Assembly (NCBI GenBank): GCA_029858255.1
Contig: JAOUFJ010000011.1
Coordinates: 1-64,000, forward strand
Source: a candidate division WOR-3 bacterium
Lineage (GTDB): Bacteria; Hydrothermota; Tepidihabitantia; SM23-42
Direction of reading: 5' to 3'
DNA: 64,000 bases
The translations under genes and the position numbers were made by a program. The first letter of the stretch is position 1; the number at the start of each line of letters is the position of its first letter. The notes under the pieces were generated by a model that saw nothing but the letters and a program-made list of their open reading frames with translations, ran no database searches and was not told the origin of the DNA. This document shows, in pieces, positions 37,770 through 46,861 of this stretch.

Positions 37770-38930
37770 TTAGCGCTGCAACAGCAATCTTTTTATCAAT
37801 ATTGTAGCATAAGTTCCCGGTGGCAGGATACACTTCACCACGCATTTGGATTTGTCAGAGTAGATCTCATCGGGTTCGGGCTTTGAGACCGTAAAGTCGG
37901 CGGGGAAGACTATCGCATCGCGGAGAAAATACTTGAACCGCACGCCGCGCAGGCGCATCTTTTGAAGAGCCATCTGCTTCAGGGTGATGCCTTCTTTTGC
38001 CAGGACTTTTTCGATGTATTTACCAACCATGCCGGCCAGTTTTGTCTTGTCATTGATCATGGGAATTTGCTTGTCCGCGGCCGTCAGCGGTGCACGCAGT
38101 TTTCGGTGGAATATGAATTCGCCCATAGAATATTTTACACTAACATTTTTCTCACTATGTTGTTTCACCAGCCGCGCTAACACTTCGTTGAATATACTGG
38201 ACTGGTATGCGAGCAGGTAGAGGTTCAAGAACTCACGGTCGATCTTCTTGAGCGCGTTCTTATAGTCGTTAGGGTAGGCAGACAGATATCTCAGTATGGG
38301 GCGGTAAAACGGTGGTGCCATTTTCAGACAACCCGGCCAGTCTCGCCAGTGACCCAGGCAGTATTCCTTGAACTTCTTTTCCTGCGTGCTGTCTTCCTTG
38401 TACGCGTGGCACATCAGCAGTTTCAGAGCGCCTTGATAATGTTCGAGGATCATTTTCTTGGCGATGAAACCCTGACCGTGGCGTGCCGAACCAAAGCGCT
38501 GTTCGTCAAAATAGTTCGGGAAACCGTGCTCGTGGATCTCGTCAGCATTGCGGCGAAGTGTTTCCGTTTCCTTTCCGGTCACGCTTCGGAGCGTGATACA
38601 AAAACTATTTCCGCGCATCATTCCAGGATTTACCGCGGTGTTGCTCCTCCCGACGGGTTTGAGGGCGAAATTGTCTTCTTTTATTGTGTGTTTGAAATAG
38701 CCCTTGAATGAAAGATACTGTGTGGATTGTGAATAACGATCTTTGAGGCCTGCGCGCGCGAAAAGATTTTTCGACACGTTCGTTTTACGGACGACGAAAT
38801 CGATGACGTCCAGTGTGTTCCAATACCGCTTTTCGAGTTTCAGTATGGTGTAGGTGCCTTTATCCGAGAAGGGGATGTCGATTAGTTCCTCGACTATGAA
38901 GTCCTCTGGCCTTACTTTTATCTTAGTCAT
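37770..38930 (-). CDS. truD: tRNA pseudouridine(13) synthase TruD
   Basis: 386 aa. It isomerises U13 of certain tRNAs. It begins with the TruD N-terminus KIKVRPEDFIVEEL and has catalytic Asp64 in AGLKDRYSQSTQYLS, the NYFDEQRFG motif (fold signature), and the long insertion domain typical of TruD. The C-terminus ends in LPPGTYATILIKRLLL. Own promoter with a leader of about 90 nt. Confidence 0.93.
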   Translation of the reverse strand: MTKIKVRPEDFIVEELIDIPFSDKGTYTILKLEKRYWNTLDVIDFVVRKTNVSKNLFARAGLKDRYSQSTQYLSFKGYFKHTIKEDNFALKPVGRSNTAVNPGMMRGNSFCITLRSVTGKETETLRRNADEIHEHGFPNYFDEQRFGSARHGQGFIAKKMILEHYQGALKLLMCHAYKEDSTQEKKFKEYCLGHWRDWPGCLKMAPPFYRPILRYLSAYPNDYKNALKKIDREFLNLYLLAYQSSIFNEVLARLVKQHSEKNVSVKYSMGEFIFHRKLRAPLTAADKQIPMINDKTKLAGMVGKYIEKVLAKEGITLKQMALQKMRLRGVRFKYFLRDAIVFPADFTVSKPEPDEIYSDKSKCVVKCILPPGTYATILIKRLLLQR

Positions 38931-39028
38931 TAAGATTGCGGGGATGGCAACCGGAAGGATCTGCTTCGTACTTTCTTCGTCTTTTTTTCTTCTGCGGACG
39001 GTGCGGCAATGGTTATTTTCACGAAAAA

Positions 39029-39056
39029 ATTATACTGAATGCGCTGTCGAAGTCAA
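39029..39056 (-). promoter_or_regulatory. Promoter of truD
   Basis: Minus strand TTGACT, 16 bp, TATAAT, just after the stop codon of the M16 gene; leader about 92 nt. Confidence 0.7.
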
Positions 39057-39057
39057 T

Positions 39058-40356
39058 TCAACCGTTTATGTCATCCAGTATTTTTCTTACTTCATTTTCG
39101 TTGATCGGTCCCACGGCGGTTACCGTGTATTGCTTTGTGTCAAAAAATTCTTTGGTTATACTGTTTATTTGATTTTCATCTACTGCGTTGATACGTGCGA
39201 CGACATCATCGACACTGGCAATTTCCTGTGAGTATACCGCTTCTCTCGCGAGTCGTAACATACGGCTGGTCGAACTTTCCAGGCTGAGCAGCAGGTTACC
39301 AGATAGATATGTTTTTGCCAGGTCGATCTCTTCTTTACTGAAGCCTTGCTGGTCAATCTCCTTGAAAATTGCCTTGAGGCGCCGAACGACCTTGGGGATA
39401 TTTTTCTTGTCGCATATGAAGTAGAATCCTGACACTCCACAGTCGCAATAGAAATCAATGAATGACTGCACGTGATAGACCAGACCGTCCTTTTCGCGCA
39501 AACCCTGGAAGAGTCGCGAAGACATGCCACCACCCAGTGCCGTGTTCATTATTGATAATTGGTAGTGCTGGGGCGCCGCGTACTCTACCCCGCGTGTCCC
39601 AAACACACAATGAACCTGCGAGACTTCTTTGCGGGATTGCGCCGCGATCTTGCCCAGTTGGTAATCCGGCTGGGTACGTTTCGTCTTGAGCACCTGTTTG
39701 GTTTGGAACCTCTGTTTGGCCAGGTTGACGATCTTATCGTAATCATAGTTGCCGCTGAGGGCGATGACCGTTTCCCGGTTCACGAGCTGCTTGTAGCGTT
39801 TCTTGGCGTGCGCCGCGTCCATCTGTTTTACCGACTCGATCGTACCGGCAATGGGCCGGCCGAGGGCATGGTCTGGTAGAAGTGTTCTAAAAAAAAGTTC
39901 AAATACTGAATCACCCGGGTCGTCACTGCTTGATTTTATTTCCTCGAGAACCACTGATTTCTCTTTTTCCAGATCCCCGCTGTCGATCTTTGATTCCAGA
40001 AGTATTTCCGCGATTAGTTCGAATACAAGACCGATGTGTTCTGAAAGGAATTTGGTTATGATTATCAGATTTTCTTTAGTTGTGTATGCGTCGAACGCGC
40101 CACCCAGACTTTCCATCATCTTAACGATCTCCAGCGCCGATTTACGGGAGGTACCTTTGAAAAGCATGTGTTCGATGAGATGTGTGATGCCGCTTTCTTT
40201 CAAATCCTCGTCCCTGGAGCCGGTGTTAATGAAGAAACCCATAGAGAACGAGTAGAACTTGGGGATTTTTTCGGCGATTATTCTAACGGCTGGGTTAAGT
40301 GTGGTAAGAGCGATCTTATTCTTTTCGGATAAGATTAATCCTCCCCTGGTCGTCAA
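39058..40356 (-). CDS. M16 family zinc peptidase
   Basis: 432 aa. Processing-peptidase type: inverted zinc motif HxxEH in ITHLIEHMLFKGT (His59, Glu62, His63) and distal Glu in LEKEKSVVLEEIKSS; the second half has the Arg/Tyr substrate region (GGGMSSRLFQGLREKDGLVYHV). The only canonical start is TTG 40356, 41 bases inside pnp; GGGGAGG sits further in, so a start nearer NKIALTTL at an unusual codon cannot be excluded. It follows rpsO-pnp, as in many bacteria where such a peptidase (YmxG/PqqL type) is next to pnp. Confidence 0.92.
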   Translation of the reverse strand: MTTRGGLILSEKNKIALTTLNPAVRIIAEKIPKFYSFSMGFFINTGSRDEDLKESGITHLIEHMLFKGTSRKSALEIVKMMESLGGAFDAYTTKENLIIITKFLSEHIGLVFELIAEILLESKIDSGDLEKEKSVVLEEIKSSSDDPGDSVFELFFRTLLPDHALGRPIAGTIESVKQMDAAHAKKRYKQLVNRETVIALSGNYDYDKIVNLAKQRFQTKQVLKTKRTQPDYQLGKIAAQSRKEVSQVHCVFGTRGVEYAAPQHYQLSIMNTALGGGMSSRLFQGLREKDGLVYHVQSFIDFYCDCGVSGFYFICDKKNIPKVVRRLKAIFKEIDQQGFSKEEIDLAKTYLSGNLLLSLESSTSRMLRLAREAVYSQEIASVDDVVARINAVDENQINSITKEFFDTKQYTVTAVGPINENEVRKILDDING

Positions 40357-42379
40357 TATTTGCCACTTTTACAACAATTTCGTCGCCAACCTTGACGACA
40401 TCTTCCACTTTCTTCACGCGCTGTCTGGAGAGCTTCGAAATATGTACAAGCCCTTCTTTGCCGGGCAGGATCTCGACGAACGCACCGAAGGTCATTATGC
40501 GTGTAACCTTGCCGACATACGTCTTTCCGACCTCGGCCTCCTGTACGATAGTCTGGACTGTTTCCTGAGCTCTTTCCACATTCTGGCGGTCCTCGCCGGC
40601 GATCGTTACCTTACCGTCGTCATCGATATCTATCTCAACTTCGTTGTCTGCGATGATCTTGCGTATTACCTTTCCGCCCGGGCCGATCACTTCGCCGATT
40701 TTTGCCTTGGGAACGTAGAATACTACGATCTTCGGCGCGTACTTGGAGAGCTCGCTTCGCGGCGTGCTGATCGTGCTGTTCATGACATTCAATATTTCCA
40801 GACGCGCATCGCGCGCAAGCTTCATTGCCTCGGCGAGAACGTCGACCGGCAGCCCTTGTATCTTGAGGTCGAGCTGTATCGCAGTTACGCCGTCTTTGGT
40901 CCCGGCGACTTTGAAATCCATATCACCGTGGTGGTCTTCATCACCCAGAATATCGGTAAGGAGAACATATTGTGCGTTCTCCTTGATCAAACCCATGGAA
41001 ATACCTGACACCGCGGTCCTGATCGGCACGCCTGCGTCCATCAGGGCAAGCGATGAACCGCACACGGTTGCCATGGATGAGGAACCGTTCGATTCAAGGA
41101 TGTTCGAGACCAGTCTTATAGTGTATGGGAATTCAGTTTCTTTGGGTAAGACCGGTATGATCGCCCGCTCGGCAAGCGCGCCGTGTCCGATCTCGCGCCT
41201 TCCCGGACCCCGCATTGGTCTGACATCGCCGGTTGAAAACGGAGGAAAATTGTAGTGAAGCATGAATGACTTCGATTCTTCATCAAATATATTATCAATT
41301 CTTTGTTCGTCGCTTGCCGTGCCCAGTGTCGTTACGGCGAGACTCTGGGTCTGCCCGCGTGTGAACAGAGCTGAACCGTGGGTTCTCGGCAGAAGTCCTA
41401 TCTCGCAGGAAACCGGGCGGACATCGGTCAGACCCCGGCCGTCCAATCGCTTTTTTTCCTTAAGCACAGTGTCGCGCATCTTGGCGCGCAGCATTTCTTC
41501 AACGACATGTTTTATCTTTGATTCTATCGCCTCATCTTTTTCCTGTAATTTCTCAGAAAGCGTTTTGATTAATTCGTAGGTCGAGTCTTCACGCGTCTCT
41601 TTATCTTTGAATTGTAGTATTTGGTCGACGCTATCACCGATCGCATCCTGGATCTCATTGCGGAGCGACTCCTCCATCACCGGACTGACCAGGCTCACCT
41701 TTTCCCTGCCTGCATTCTTCACGATTTCTTCTTGGATATCTATGATACGGGCAATCTCCGGCTGGGCTAATTTTATGGCCTCGGTGATTTCTTCTTCGGT
41801 GGTTTCTTTTGCGCCACCTTCGATCATGACGACCGAATCTCTCGTACCGGCGACAATGATATTGAGTTTGCTGTCTGCCTGTTGTGCTAGCGTCGGATTG
41901 ATGACGTACTTCCCGTCGATCAACCCGACTTTCACCGCGGCGATCGGTATTGTATAGGGTATTTCGGACATCAACAGAGCAGTGGCTGCGCCGATTATGC
42001 CAAATGCGTCAGGTTCATGCTCAACATCTGACGAAAGGAGATTGGCAATGATCTGTACTTCATTCCTGAATCCTTCGGGGAAAAGCGGACGCAGGGGTCG
42101 GTCGATCAAGCGTGATATGAGTATCTCGGCTTCTGACGGTCTGGTTTCCCGTTTTATGAATCCGCCCGGTATCTTGCCCGCGGCAAAAGAAAGCTCTCGG
42201 TAATCTACGGTAAGGGGTAGGAAGCCCACGTTTTCTGACGCATCTTGCTTGTATGAAACGGCGACGAGGAGAATCGTGTCCCCATAGCTGACCGTACATG
42301 CGGCGGCGGCTTGTTTCGCCACCCGACCGGTCTCAAGACTTAACTTTTTTTCCCCAACCTGGAGTGATACGGAGTACAA
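40316..42379 (-). CDS. pnp: Polyribonucleotide nucleotidyltransferase (PNPase)
   Basis: 687 aa, 3'-5' phosphorolytic RNase and degradosome component. Two RNase PH-like domains (first with GGFIKRETRPSEAEILISRLIDRPLRPLFP; second with HGSALFTRGQTQSLAVTTLG and TSDGDMDFKVAGT-like HHGDMDFKVAGTKDGVTA), then a KH domain with IGPGGKVIRKI and a C-terminal S1 domain (VGKTYVGKVTRIMTFGAFVEIL). Follows rpsO by one base on the same transcript, the classic rpsO-pnp pair. Confidence 0.97.
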   Translation of the reverse strand: MYSVSLQVGEKKLSLETGRVAKQAAAACTVSYGDTILLVAVSYKQDASENVGFLPLTVDYRELSFAAGKIPGGFIKRETRPSEAEILISRLIDRPLRPLFPEGFRNEVQIIANLLSSDVEHEPDAFGIIGAATALLMSEIPYTIPIAAVKVGLIDGKYVINPTLAQQADSKLNIIVAGTRDSVVMIEGGAKETTEEEITEAIKLAQPEIARIIDIQEEIVKNAGREKVSLVSPVMEESLRNEIQDAIGDSVDQILQFKDKETREDSTYELIKTLSEKLQEKDEAIESKIKHVVEEMLRAKMRDTVLKEKKRLDGRGLTDVRPVSCEIGLLPRTHGSALFTRGQTQSLAVTTLGTASDEQRIDNIFDEESKSFMLHYNFPPFSTGDVRPMRGPGRREIGHGALAERAIIPVLPKETEFPYTIRLVSNILESNGSSSMATVCGSSLALMDAGVPIRTAVSGISMGLIKENAQYVLLTDILGDEDHHGDMDFKVAGTKDGVTAIQLDLKIQGLPVDVLAEAMKLARDARLEILNVMNSTISTPRSELSKYAPKIVVFYVPKAKIGEVIGPGGKVIRKIIADNEVEIDIDDDGKVTIAGEDRQNVERAQETVQTIVQEAEVGKTYVGKVTRIMTFGAFVEILPGKEGLVHISKLSRQRVKKVEDVVKVGDEIVVKVANIDDQGRINLIRKE

Positions 42380-42380
42380 A

Positions 42381-42650
42381 CTAACCTCTTAAATCCAGTG
42401 TTTTGACAATTTCAAGGTACTTGCTGCGGTCCTTTTTCATCAAATAATTGAGGTGACGGCGCCGATCATTGACCATCTTTATCAGGCCGCGCCTCGAATG
42501 TCGATCCTTGGGAAACTGTTTGAGATGGTCAGAGAGGTTCTTTATTCGCTCGGTCAATATCGCTATCTGCACTTCCGGCGATCCGGTATCCTTGCCGTGT
42601 CGCTTGTAATTCTGGATTACTTCACTCTTCTTGTTCCTGTCTAACGTCAT
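42381..42650 (-). CDS. rpsO: 30S ribosomal protein S15
   Basis: 89 aa four-helix protein binding the central domain of 16S rRNA. It shows the S15 core: [45 protein letters not shown] and the end [19 protein letters not shown] lies upstream of the ATG. First gene of rpsO-pnp-M16. Confidence 0.97.
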   Translation of the reverse strand: MTLDRNKKSEVIQNYKRHGKDTGSPEVQIAILTERIKNLSDHLKQFPKDRHSRRGLIKMVNDRRRHLNYLMKKDRSKYLEIVKTLDLRG

Positions 42651-42670
42651 AATTGAATCTCCTTTAACTA

Positions 42671-42698
42671 ATTATCCACATATTTGGGAAAAAGTCAA
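42671..42698 (-). promoter_or_regulatory. Promoter of rpsO-pnp-M16
   Basis: Minus strand TTGACT, 16 bp, GATAAT. Divergent from the promoter at 42727-42754, 28 bp between -35 boxes. Confidence 0.75.
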
Positions 42699-42726
42699 GT
42701 AGAATGCGGAACATCAACGGGTGCAA

Positions 42727-42754
42727 TTGACACTATGGCGTATTTCTGTATAAT
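42727..42754 (+). promoter_or_regulatory. Promoter of the saccharopine dehydrogenase-like gene
   Basis: TTGACA, 16 bp, TATAAT; a leader of about 100 nt runs to the ATG at 42861. Confidence 0.8.
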
Positions 42755-42860
42755 TATTGTCCGATGCACAGAAATCATGCGAATTGGGGATGGCAGGCAG
42801 CACAAATGCCTGGGTGCGAATTTCCATGATATTGGTGAACGATAGAAAAAGGAGGATAAT

Positions 42861-44090
42861 ATGAAGATTTTGGTCTTTGGTGGTTCTGGCAAGATCGGCT
42901 CAGCAGTCGCCTGGGATCTTGCTCCTGATAATGAAGTTGAAACGATCGGTATTGTGGGCCGGCACATGGAGACGCTACAGCAGGTGAAGGAATGGGTTGG
43001 CAGCGACAAGATTATTCCCCATATTCTCGATATCAACGACAGAGAAGCGGCCATTGCTTTGATGAAGCAGTATGATGTTGGAGTTTTGACCTTACCCAAC
43101 CGTCAGACGAGTTACAAGGTGGTGCATCTGGCGATTGAAGCGGGACTGAATATCGTGGATACCATCGAAGAGTTTCATCGCACGCCTGATGAGTATGAGA
43201 CCGAAGGGTTAGAAGTACCTGAGGGCATGAAGCTGGCAGATTATGGTGAATGGTTGCACAAAAGAGCGTGTGAAAATAACGTGACTTTCGTTGACGGAAT
43301 GGGTTTCGCTCCAGGACTGAGCAACATAACCCTGGGCGACGGGATCAGGAAGATTGATGTTGCGGAAAAAGCAGTGGCTCGGGTCGGCGGTATTCCATCG
43401 AAAGATGCCGCGGCAAAACATCCTCTTCGTTACATGATCACCTGGGCCTTCGAACATGTGTTGAGAGAGTATATGATAAAGCTCAATGTCATAAGAGGCG
43501 GCAGGATCGTTGAGGTTAATGCGGCTACCGATCTCGAGAGTTTCCGGTTCAATAAGTTTGGAAAAGACGAGGAGTTACAGTGCGCTGTCACTCCTGGCAT
43601 GCCGAGTTTTCTGTTCACGCGGAAACAGCTGAAGGAATTCGCCGAGAAAACGGTACGGTGGCCCGGGCATTGGCAGGGTGTCCACACACTAAAGGACTGC
43701 GGCATGCTCGACGTCGAGCCGGTGGATTTTAAGGGAGCGAAGATAGTGCCAAGGGAATTTCTGCTTTCGATCATCACACCGAGGTTGATCCCGAATGAGG
43801 GTGAAGGCGATGTCTGTGTAATGTACAATACGCTTGAAGGCAAGAAAGATGGCAAGGATGTGAAGATCGAGTATTTCATGTGGGATGAGCCTGACACGAA
43901 GCACAACATATCATCGATGATGCGGGTTACTGGTTATCCAATGGCAATAACCGCGCGGATGATCGGAAAGGGTGAGATCAAGGCAAAGGGAATAGTTGCT
44001 CCGGAAGATGCCGTGACCCCTGAGCTCTACAAGAAGTTCATCGAAGAATTGAAGAAACGCAATATCGAGATACTCGAGGTTGCGGGATAA
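42861..44090 (+). CDS. Saccharopine dehydrogenase family oxidoreductase
   Basis: 409 aa NAD(P)-dependent enzyme. N-terminal Rossmann motif VFGGSGKIGSAVAWDLA, then DINDREAAIALMKQYDVGVLTLPNRQT and the family's GFAPGLSNITLGDGI (with VDGMGFAPG). The C-terminal half resembles LYS9/carboxynorspermidine synthase-like proteins (VTGYPMAITARMIGKGEIKAKGIVAPEDAV). The reaction is not assigned: saccharopine, carboxyspermidine or another imino-acid substrate are all possible. AAAAAGGAGG upstream sets the start. A VOC gene follows 35 bp downstream. Confidence 0.88.
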   Translation: MKILVFGGSGKIGSAVAWDLAPDNEVETIGIVGRHMETLQQVKEWVGSDKIIPHILDINDREAAIALMKQYDVGVLTLPNRQTSYKVVHLAIEAGLNIVDTIEEFHRTPDEYETEGLEVPEGMKLADYGEWLHKRACENNVTFVDGMGFAPGLSNITLGDGIRKIDVAEKAVARVGGIPSKDAAAKHPLRYMITWAFEHVLREYMIKLNVIRGGRIVEVNAATDLESFRFNKFGKDEELQCAVTPGMPSFLFTRKQLKEFAEKTVRWPGHWQGVHTLKDCGMLDVEPVDFKGAKIVPREFLLSIITPRLIPNEGEGDVCVMYNTLEGKKDGKDVKIEYFMWDEPDTKHNISSMMRVTGYPMAITARMIGKGEIKAKGIVAPEDAVTPELYKKFIEELKKRNIEILEVAG

Positions 44091-44125
44091 TCCGCGCTAC
44101 AGGAAATTCCGGATAGAACAGCGGT

Positions 44126-44473
44126 ATGTCAGGCATCGTATTCTTTAGGACAAAGAATATAAGCGATCTCTCAAGATTCTACACGGAGCAGATCGGCATG
44201 GCGATATGGCTGCGGCAGGAAGACTGCATAATTCTCCGTCATGGTAACATGCTATTGGGATTCTGCACGCGGGAGGAGGTAGAGCGTGCAGGCATGATTA
44301 CATTCGTCTACGAGACCCGAAGAGAAGTTGATGAGATGTATGAAAAACTCATTGATATTGCTACAACACAACCAAGGGAGAATGAAAAATACAATATCTA
44401 TCAATTCTTTGCACAGGATCCTGAGGGTCGAGCTCTTGAATTCCAGCATTTCCTCCATCCGGTCGCGCTCTGA
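44126..44473 (+). CDS. VOC (glyoxalase/bleomycin-resistance fold) protein
   Basis: 115 aa, one VOC unit (two beta-alpha-beta-beta-beta halves): IVFFRTKNISDLSRFYTEQIGMAIWLR ... FFAQDPEGRALEFQHF, with the C-terminal metal Glu in ALEFQ. The first-half His/Gln ligand is not obvious. The substrate is unknown. No strong ribosome binding site; probably co-transcribed with 42861. Confidence 0.8.
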   Translation: MSGIVFFRTKNISDLSRFYTEQIGMAIWLRQEDCIILRHGNMLLGFCTREEVERAGMITFVYETRREVDEMYEKLIDIATTQPRENEKYNIYQFFAQDPEGRALEFQHFLHPVAL

Positions 44474-44534
44474 ACCTTGAAGTAATTTTGAGTCGGCTAA
44501 TGGCAGACGGCAGTATCTCCGGAACCCCCGCTTA

Positions 44535-46265
44535 ATGCATAATACGAAGCTATCGGTTATTCTCAATTGCGCCTTCGGCACAGCATTTGGATTTTTGCTT
44601 TTCAGGTTGACACTCGGTCCTGCATTTCAATATCCCGCGCTTTACATGCGGTACGTATGGTATCTATTATATCCCGTGCAATACATGAGAAACTTCACCG
44701 ATCAAAGCATCTACATCTTGTTCTACGTCCTCCTGTGTTCGTATATACTGATCACAAATGTCCTCGTATACGAAACTCCTTTGGGAAAAACCGTGCTTAA
44801 GATGTTGTTCTGGATGGGCGTTCTTGCTCTGCCTTTTCTTCCTTTTGGCATTGAGTACATGTCACTGTCGCGTTACACAACCAGAATAACCAGTTACACA
44901 TTACGCTTGATACCATTCATTGGTTTGTTGGCGTGGTTTTTCCTGGTTAATCGTTTCTATTTCAGACAGAACTACTTAGTTGCCGGCGCCTGGGCTTTTG
45001 TGAACTTTCTTCTTATCATTGTTGTCATTACCCTGGCCGACTTGTTGCCCATGTTGAAAACGAGGATGTTCTTCAGCGCGCTGGGTTATCGTGCTTCACT
45101 CGCTAACACGTTCCTGAGCACGATGCCCGTGATCGCCTTACTTGTGGCAATAGCGCTCGCGGTGTTTTACGTTTTTGTGTTCGATCGTCAGTTCCTCCGT
45201 GTCCCGCGTGCGCAAAACAAAAGATCGAATGTTTTGACTCCGGTATTTCTTTCGATCGCCTTCTTTCTGGTGCTCATGATCATACGCGATGATTTTCGAA
45301 GATACAGGTATTTCAATTATCAAGGTGGTATTGCAACGGTGTACTTTGCCGCCTACGATGACCGGCAGATGCTTTCATTCGACCAGAATAAGTTCACTCT
45401 CTCCAGTGGCCGCCAGAGTGTATTCTATCCGTTCGGTAGGTTCAATGTTCGGGACACGTTGCGTAAACATTCGGAGGAAATTTTACGTATGAAGATTATC
45501 GAAGGGTTGGATTATTACCGACTTGCTAGAATCATCGCGATAATCGCATACGGTCCGCGTGACACAGTAGTATACAAACGACTGAGGCCGGTGATCGCTG
45601 GCAGGCGATACCGGATTCCCGAGGAATTCTCGGTTTGGGCGGGGTATTTAGATAAGAGATATTCATCGTCTGATAATGACATGGTCGTCACGGGATGGGT
45701 TCACGTCAACGGCAGGCCTCTGGGTGGAATCGAATTCATCGTGAACAGGGTGTCACGTGAAGAGAAAAGAGCTGTAGTGCCGGTTTGGCATGACCACACA
45801 GACTCGAATGGAAGATTCGAATTTTCATGCTACAAGGATGCTGGGTTAGATAAAGCATACTATCAGGTGAATTTCTCCCTACCGGATACTATGATCGGCA
45901 AAGATATCCACTTGCTAAAGGTGACCCACGCCATACCGGTATTCTCCGGACCTGGAGAATACACGCTCGACACGCTCAGTGTTGAGTTCACGCGGCACGA
46001 ACGTACATCATTTCGTAAAGGGCTGACGGTGCAGGCTTCTTCCGAACTTGATTCTTTTCTGCTTTCCTTGCCGGACTTGGGGATGGGGTTCCAGGCCAAG
46101 CTGGTCAGTGCGGTTTTGGAGTCGGGGGAGCTAAAGGATATTAAGCTTGAATACGTGCTTCCAGAAATGGATTCGAGCACGCAATTTTTGCTCGTTGAAC
46201 AGATGAAGGCATCGAGACTTTACCTGAAGGAAGCGGATGGCGAAGCGGCGATAATCATATACTGA
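44535..46265 (+). CDS. Unrecognised polytopic membrane protein with a periplasmic beta-rich tail
   Basis: 576 aa. The N-terminal half has about seven hydrophobic helices (roughly 8-28, 58-78, 86-105, 125-142, 150-172, 192-214, 236-252). The C-terminal half (260-576) is soluble. It includes a stretch resembling a carboxypeptidase-regulatory or transthyretin-like domain (VVTGWVHVNGRPLGGIEFIV ... DSNGRFEFSCYKDAG, about 390-450) and a final helix-strand region ending EADGEAAIIIY. No family is recognised. The layout suggests an inner-membrane anchor presenting a sensing or assembly domain. Confidence 0.65.
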   Translation: MHNTKLSVILNCAFGTAFGFLLFRLTLGPAFQYPALYMRYVWYLLYPVQYMRNFTDQSIYILFYVLLCSYILITNVLVYETPLGKTVLKMLFWMGVLALPFLPFGIEYMSLSRYTTRITSYTLRLIPFIGLLAWFFLVNRFYFRQNYLVAGAWAFVNFLLIIVVITLADLLPMLKTRMFFSALGYRASLANTFLSTMPVIALLVAIALAVFYVFVFDRQFLRVPRAQNKRSNVLTPVFLSIAFFLVLMIIRDDFRRYRYFNYQGGIATVYFAAYDDRQMLSFDQNKFTLSSGRQSVFYPFGRFNVRDTLRKHSEEILRMKIIEGLDYYRLARIIAIIAYGPRDTVVYKRLRPVIAGRRYRIPEEFSVWAGYLDKRYSSSDNDMVVTGWVHVNGRPLGGIEFIVNRVSREEKRAVVPVWHDHTDSNGRFEFSCYKDAGLDKAYYQVNFSLPDTMIGKDIHLLKVTHAIPVFSGPGEYTLDTLSVEFTRHERTSFRKGLTVQASSELDSFLLSLPDLGMGFQAKLVSAVLESGELKDIKLEYVLPEMDSSTQFLLVEQMKASRLYLKEADGEAAIIIY

Positions 46266-46309
46266 CACCATCGCTTGAGTTCGAACCTGTATTATACCCA
46301 GAAGATCTG

Positions 46310-46861
46310 CTATCTTTTAAGGAATTTCGCCAGATAGTCGTATTCTATATTGACCTTTGTGCCAATTCGCAGACTGCCGAGGGCAGTGTGTTTGAGCGTA
46401 TAGGGTATCAGGGAAACCGACAGTATGTTCTTGCCGATGGATGAGACGGTAAGGCTGGCGCCGTCGATACCGATCGAACCTTTGGGTACTACGTAGACAG
46501 CATACTTCGGGTCAATCTCGAAAGAGTATTCATTTGATTTGATTCTGACCAATCTTCCGACGTCGTCGACGTGACCGAGCATTATGTGTCCCCCCAGACG
46601 GTCACCGATTCGCATGGCGCGTTCGAGGTTGATGTGATCACCGGCGTGCCAGTTTCTCAACGTGGTCACGCCGAGCGTCTGCTGCATCGCATCGACGGTG
46701 AATCCGTTTTTGATGACATCGGTTACGGTGAGGCAGATACCCTGAATCGCGATGCTGTCACCATTTTCGACCTGCAGTCTAGACATGATCTTTATCTTCT
46801 GGACTCTGGATCTGGTGATTGAAATGATCTTTCCTTTTTCTTCAATTATTCCGGTAAACAT
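46310..46861 (-). CDS. ribE: Riboflavin synthase alpha subunit
   Basis: Dismutates two 6,7-dimethyl-8-ribityllumazine to riboflavin. The product starts MFTGIIEEKGKI, the family's invariant start, and has LGGHIMLGHVDDVGRL and GSIGIDGASLTVSSIG. At 183 residues it is a little short (about 200 is usual), with a trimmed first barrel. The start at 46861 lies 20 bases inside ribD; the frame running to 46933 only adds ribD-overlapping sequence. No ribBA or ribH is in the window. Confidence 0.92.
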   Translation of the reverse strand: MFTGIIEEKGKIISITRSRVQKIKIMSRLQVENGDSIAIQGICLTVTDVIKNGFTVDAMQQTLGVTTLRNWHAGDHINLERAMRIGDRLGGHIMLGHVDDVGRLVRIKSNEYSFEIDPKYAVYVVPKGSIGIDGASLTVSSIGKNILSVSLIPYTLKHTALGSLRIGTKVNIEYDYLAKFLKR

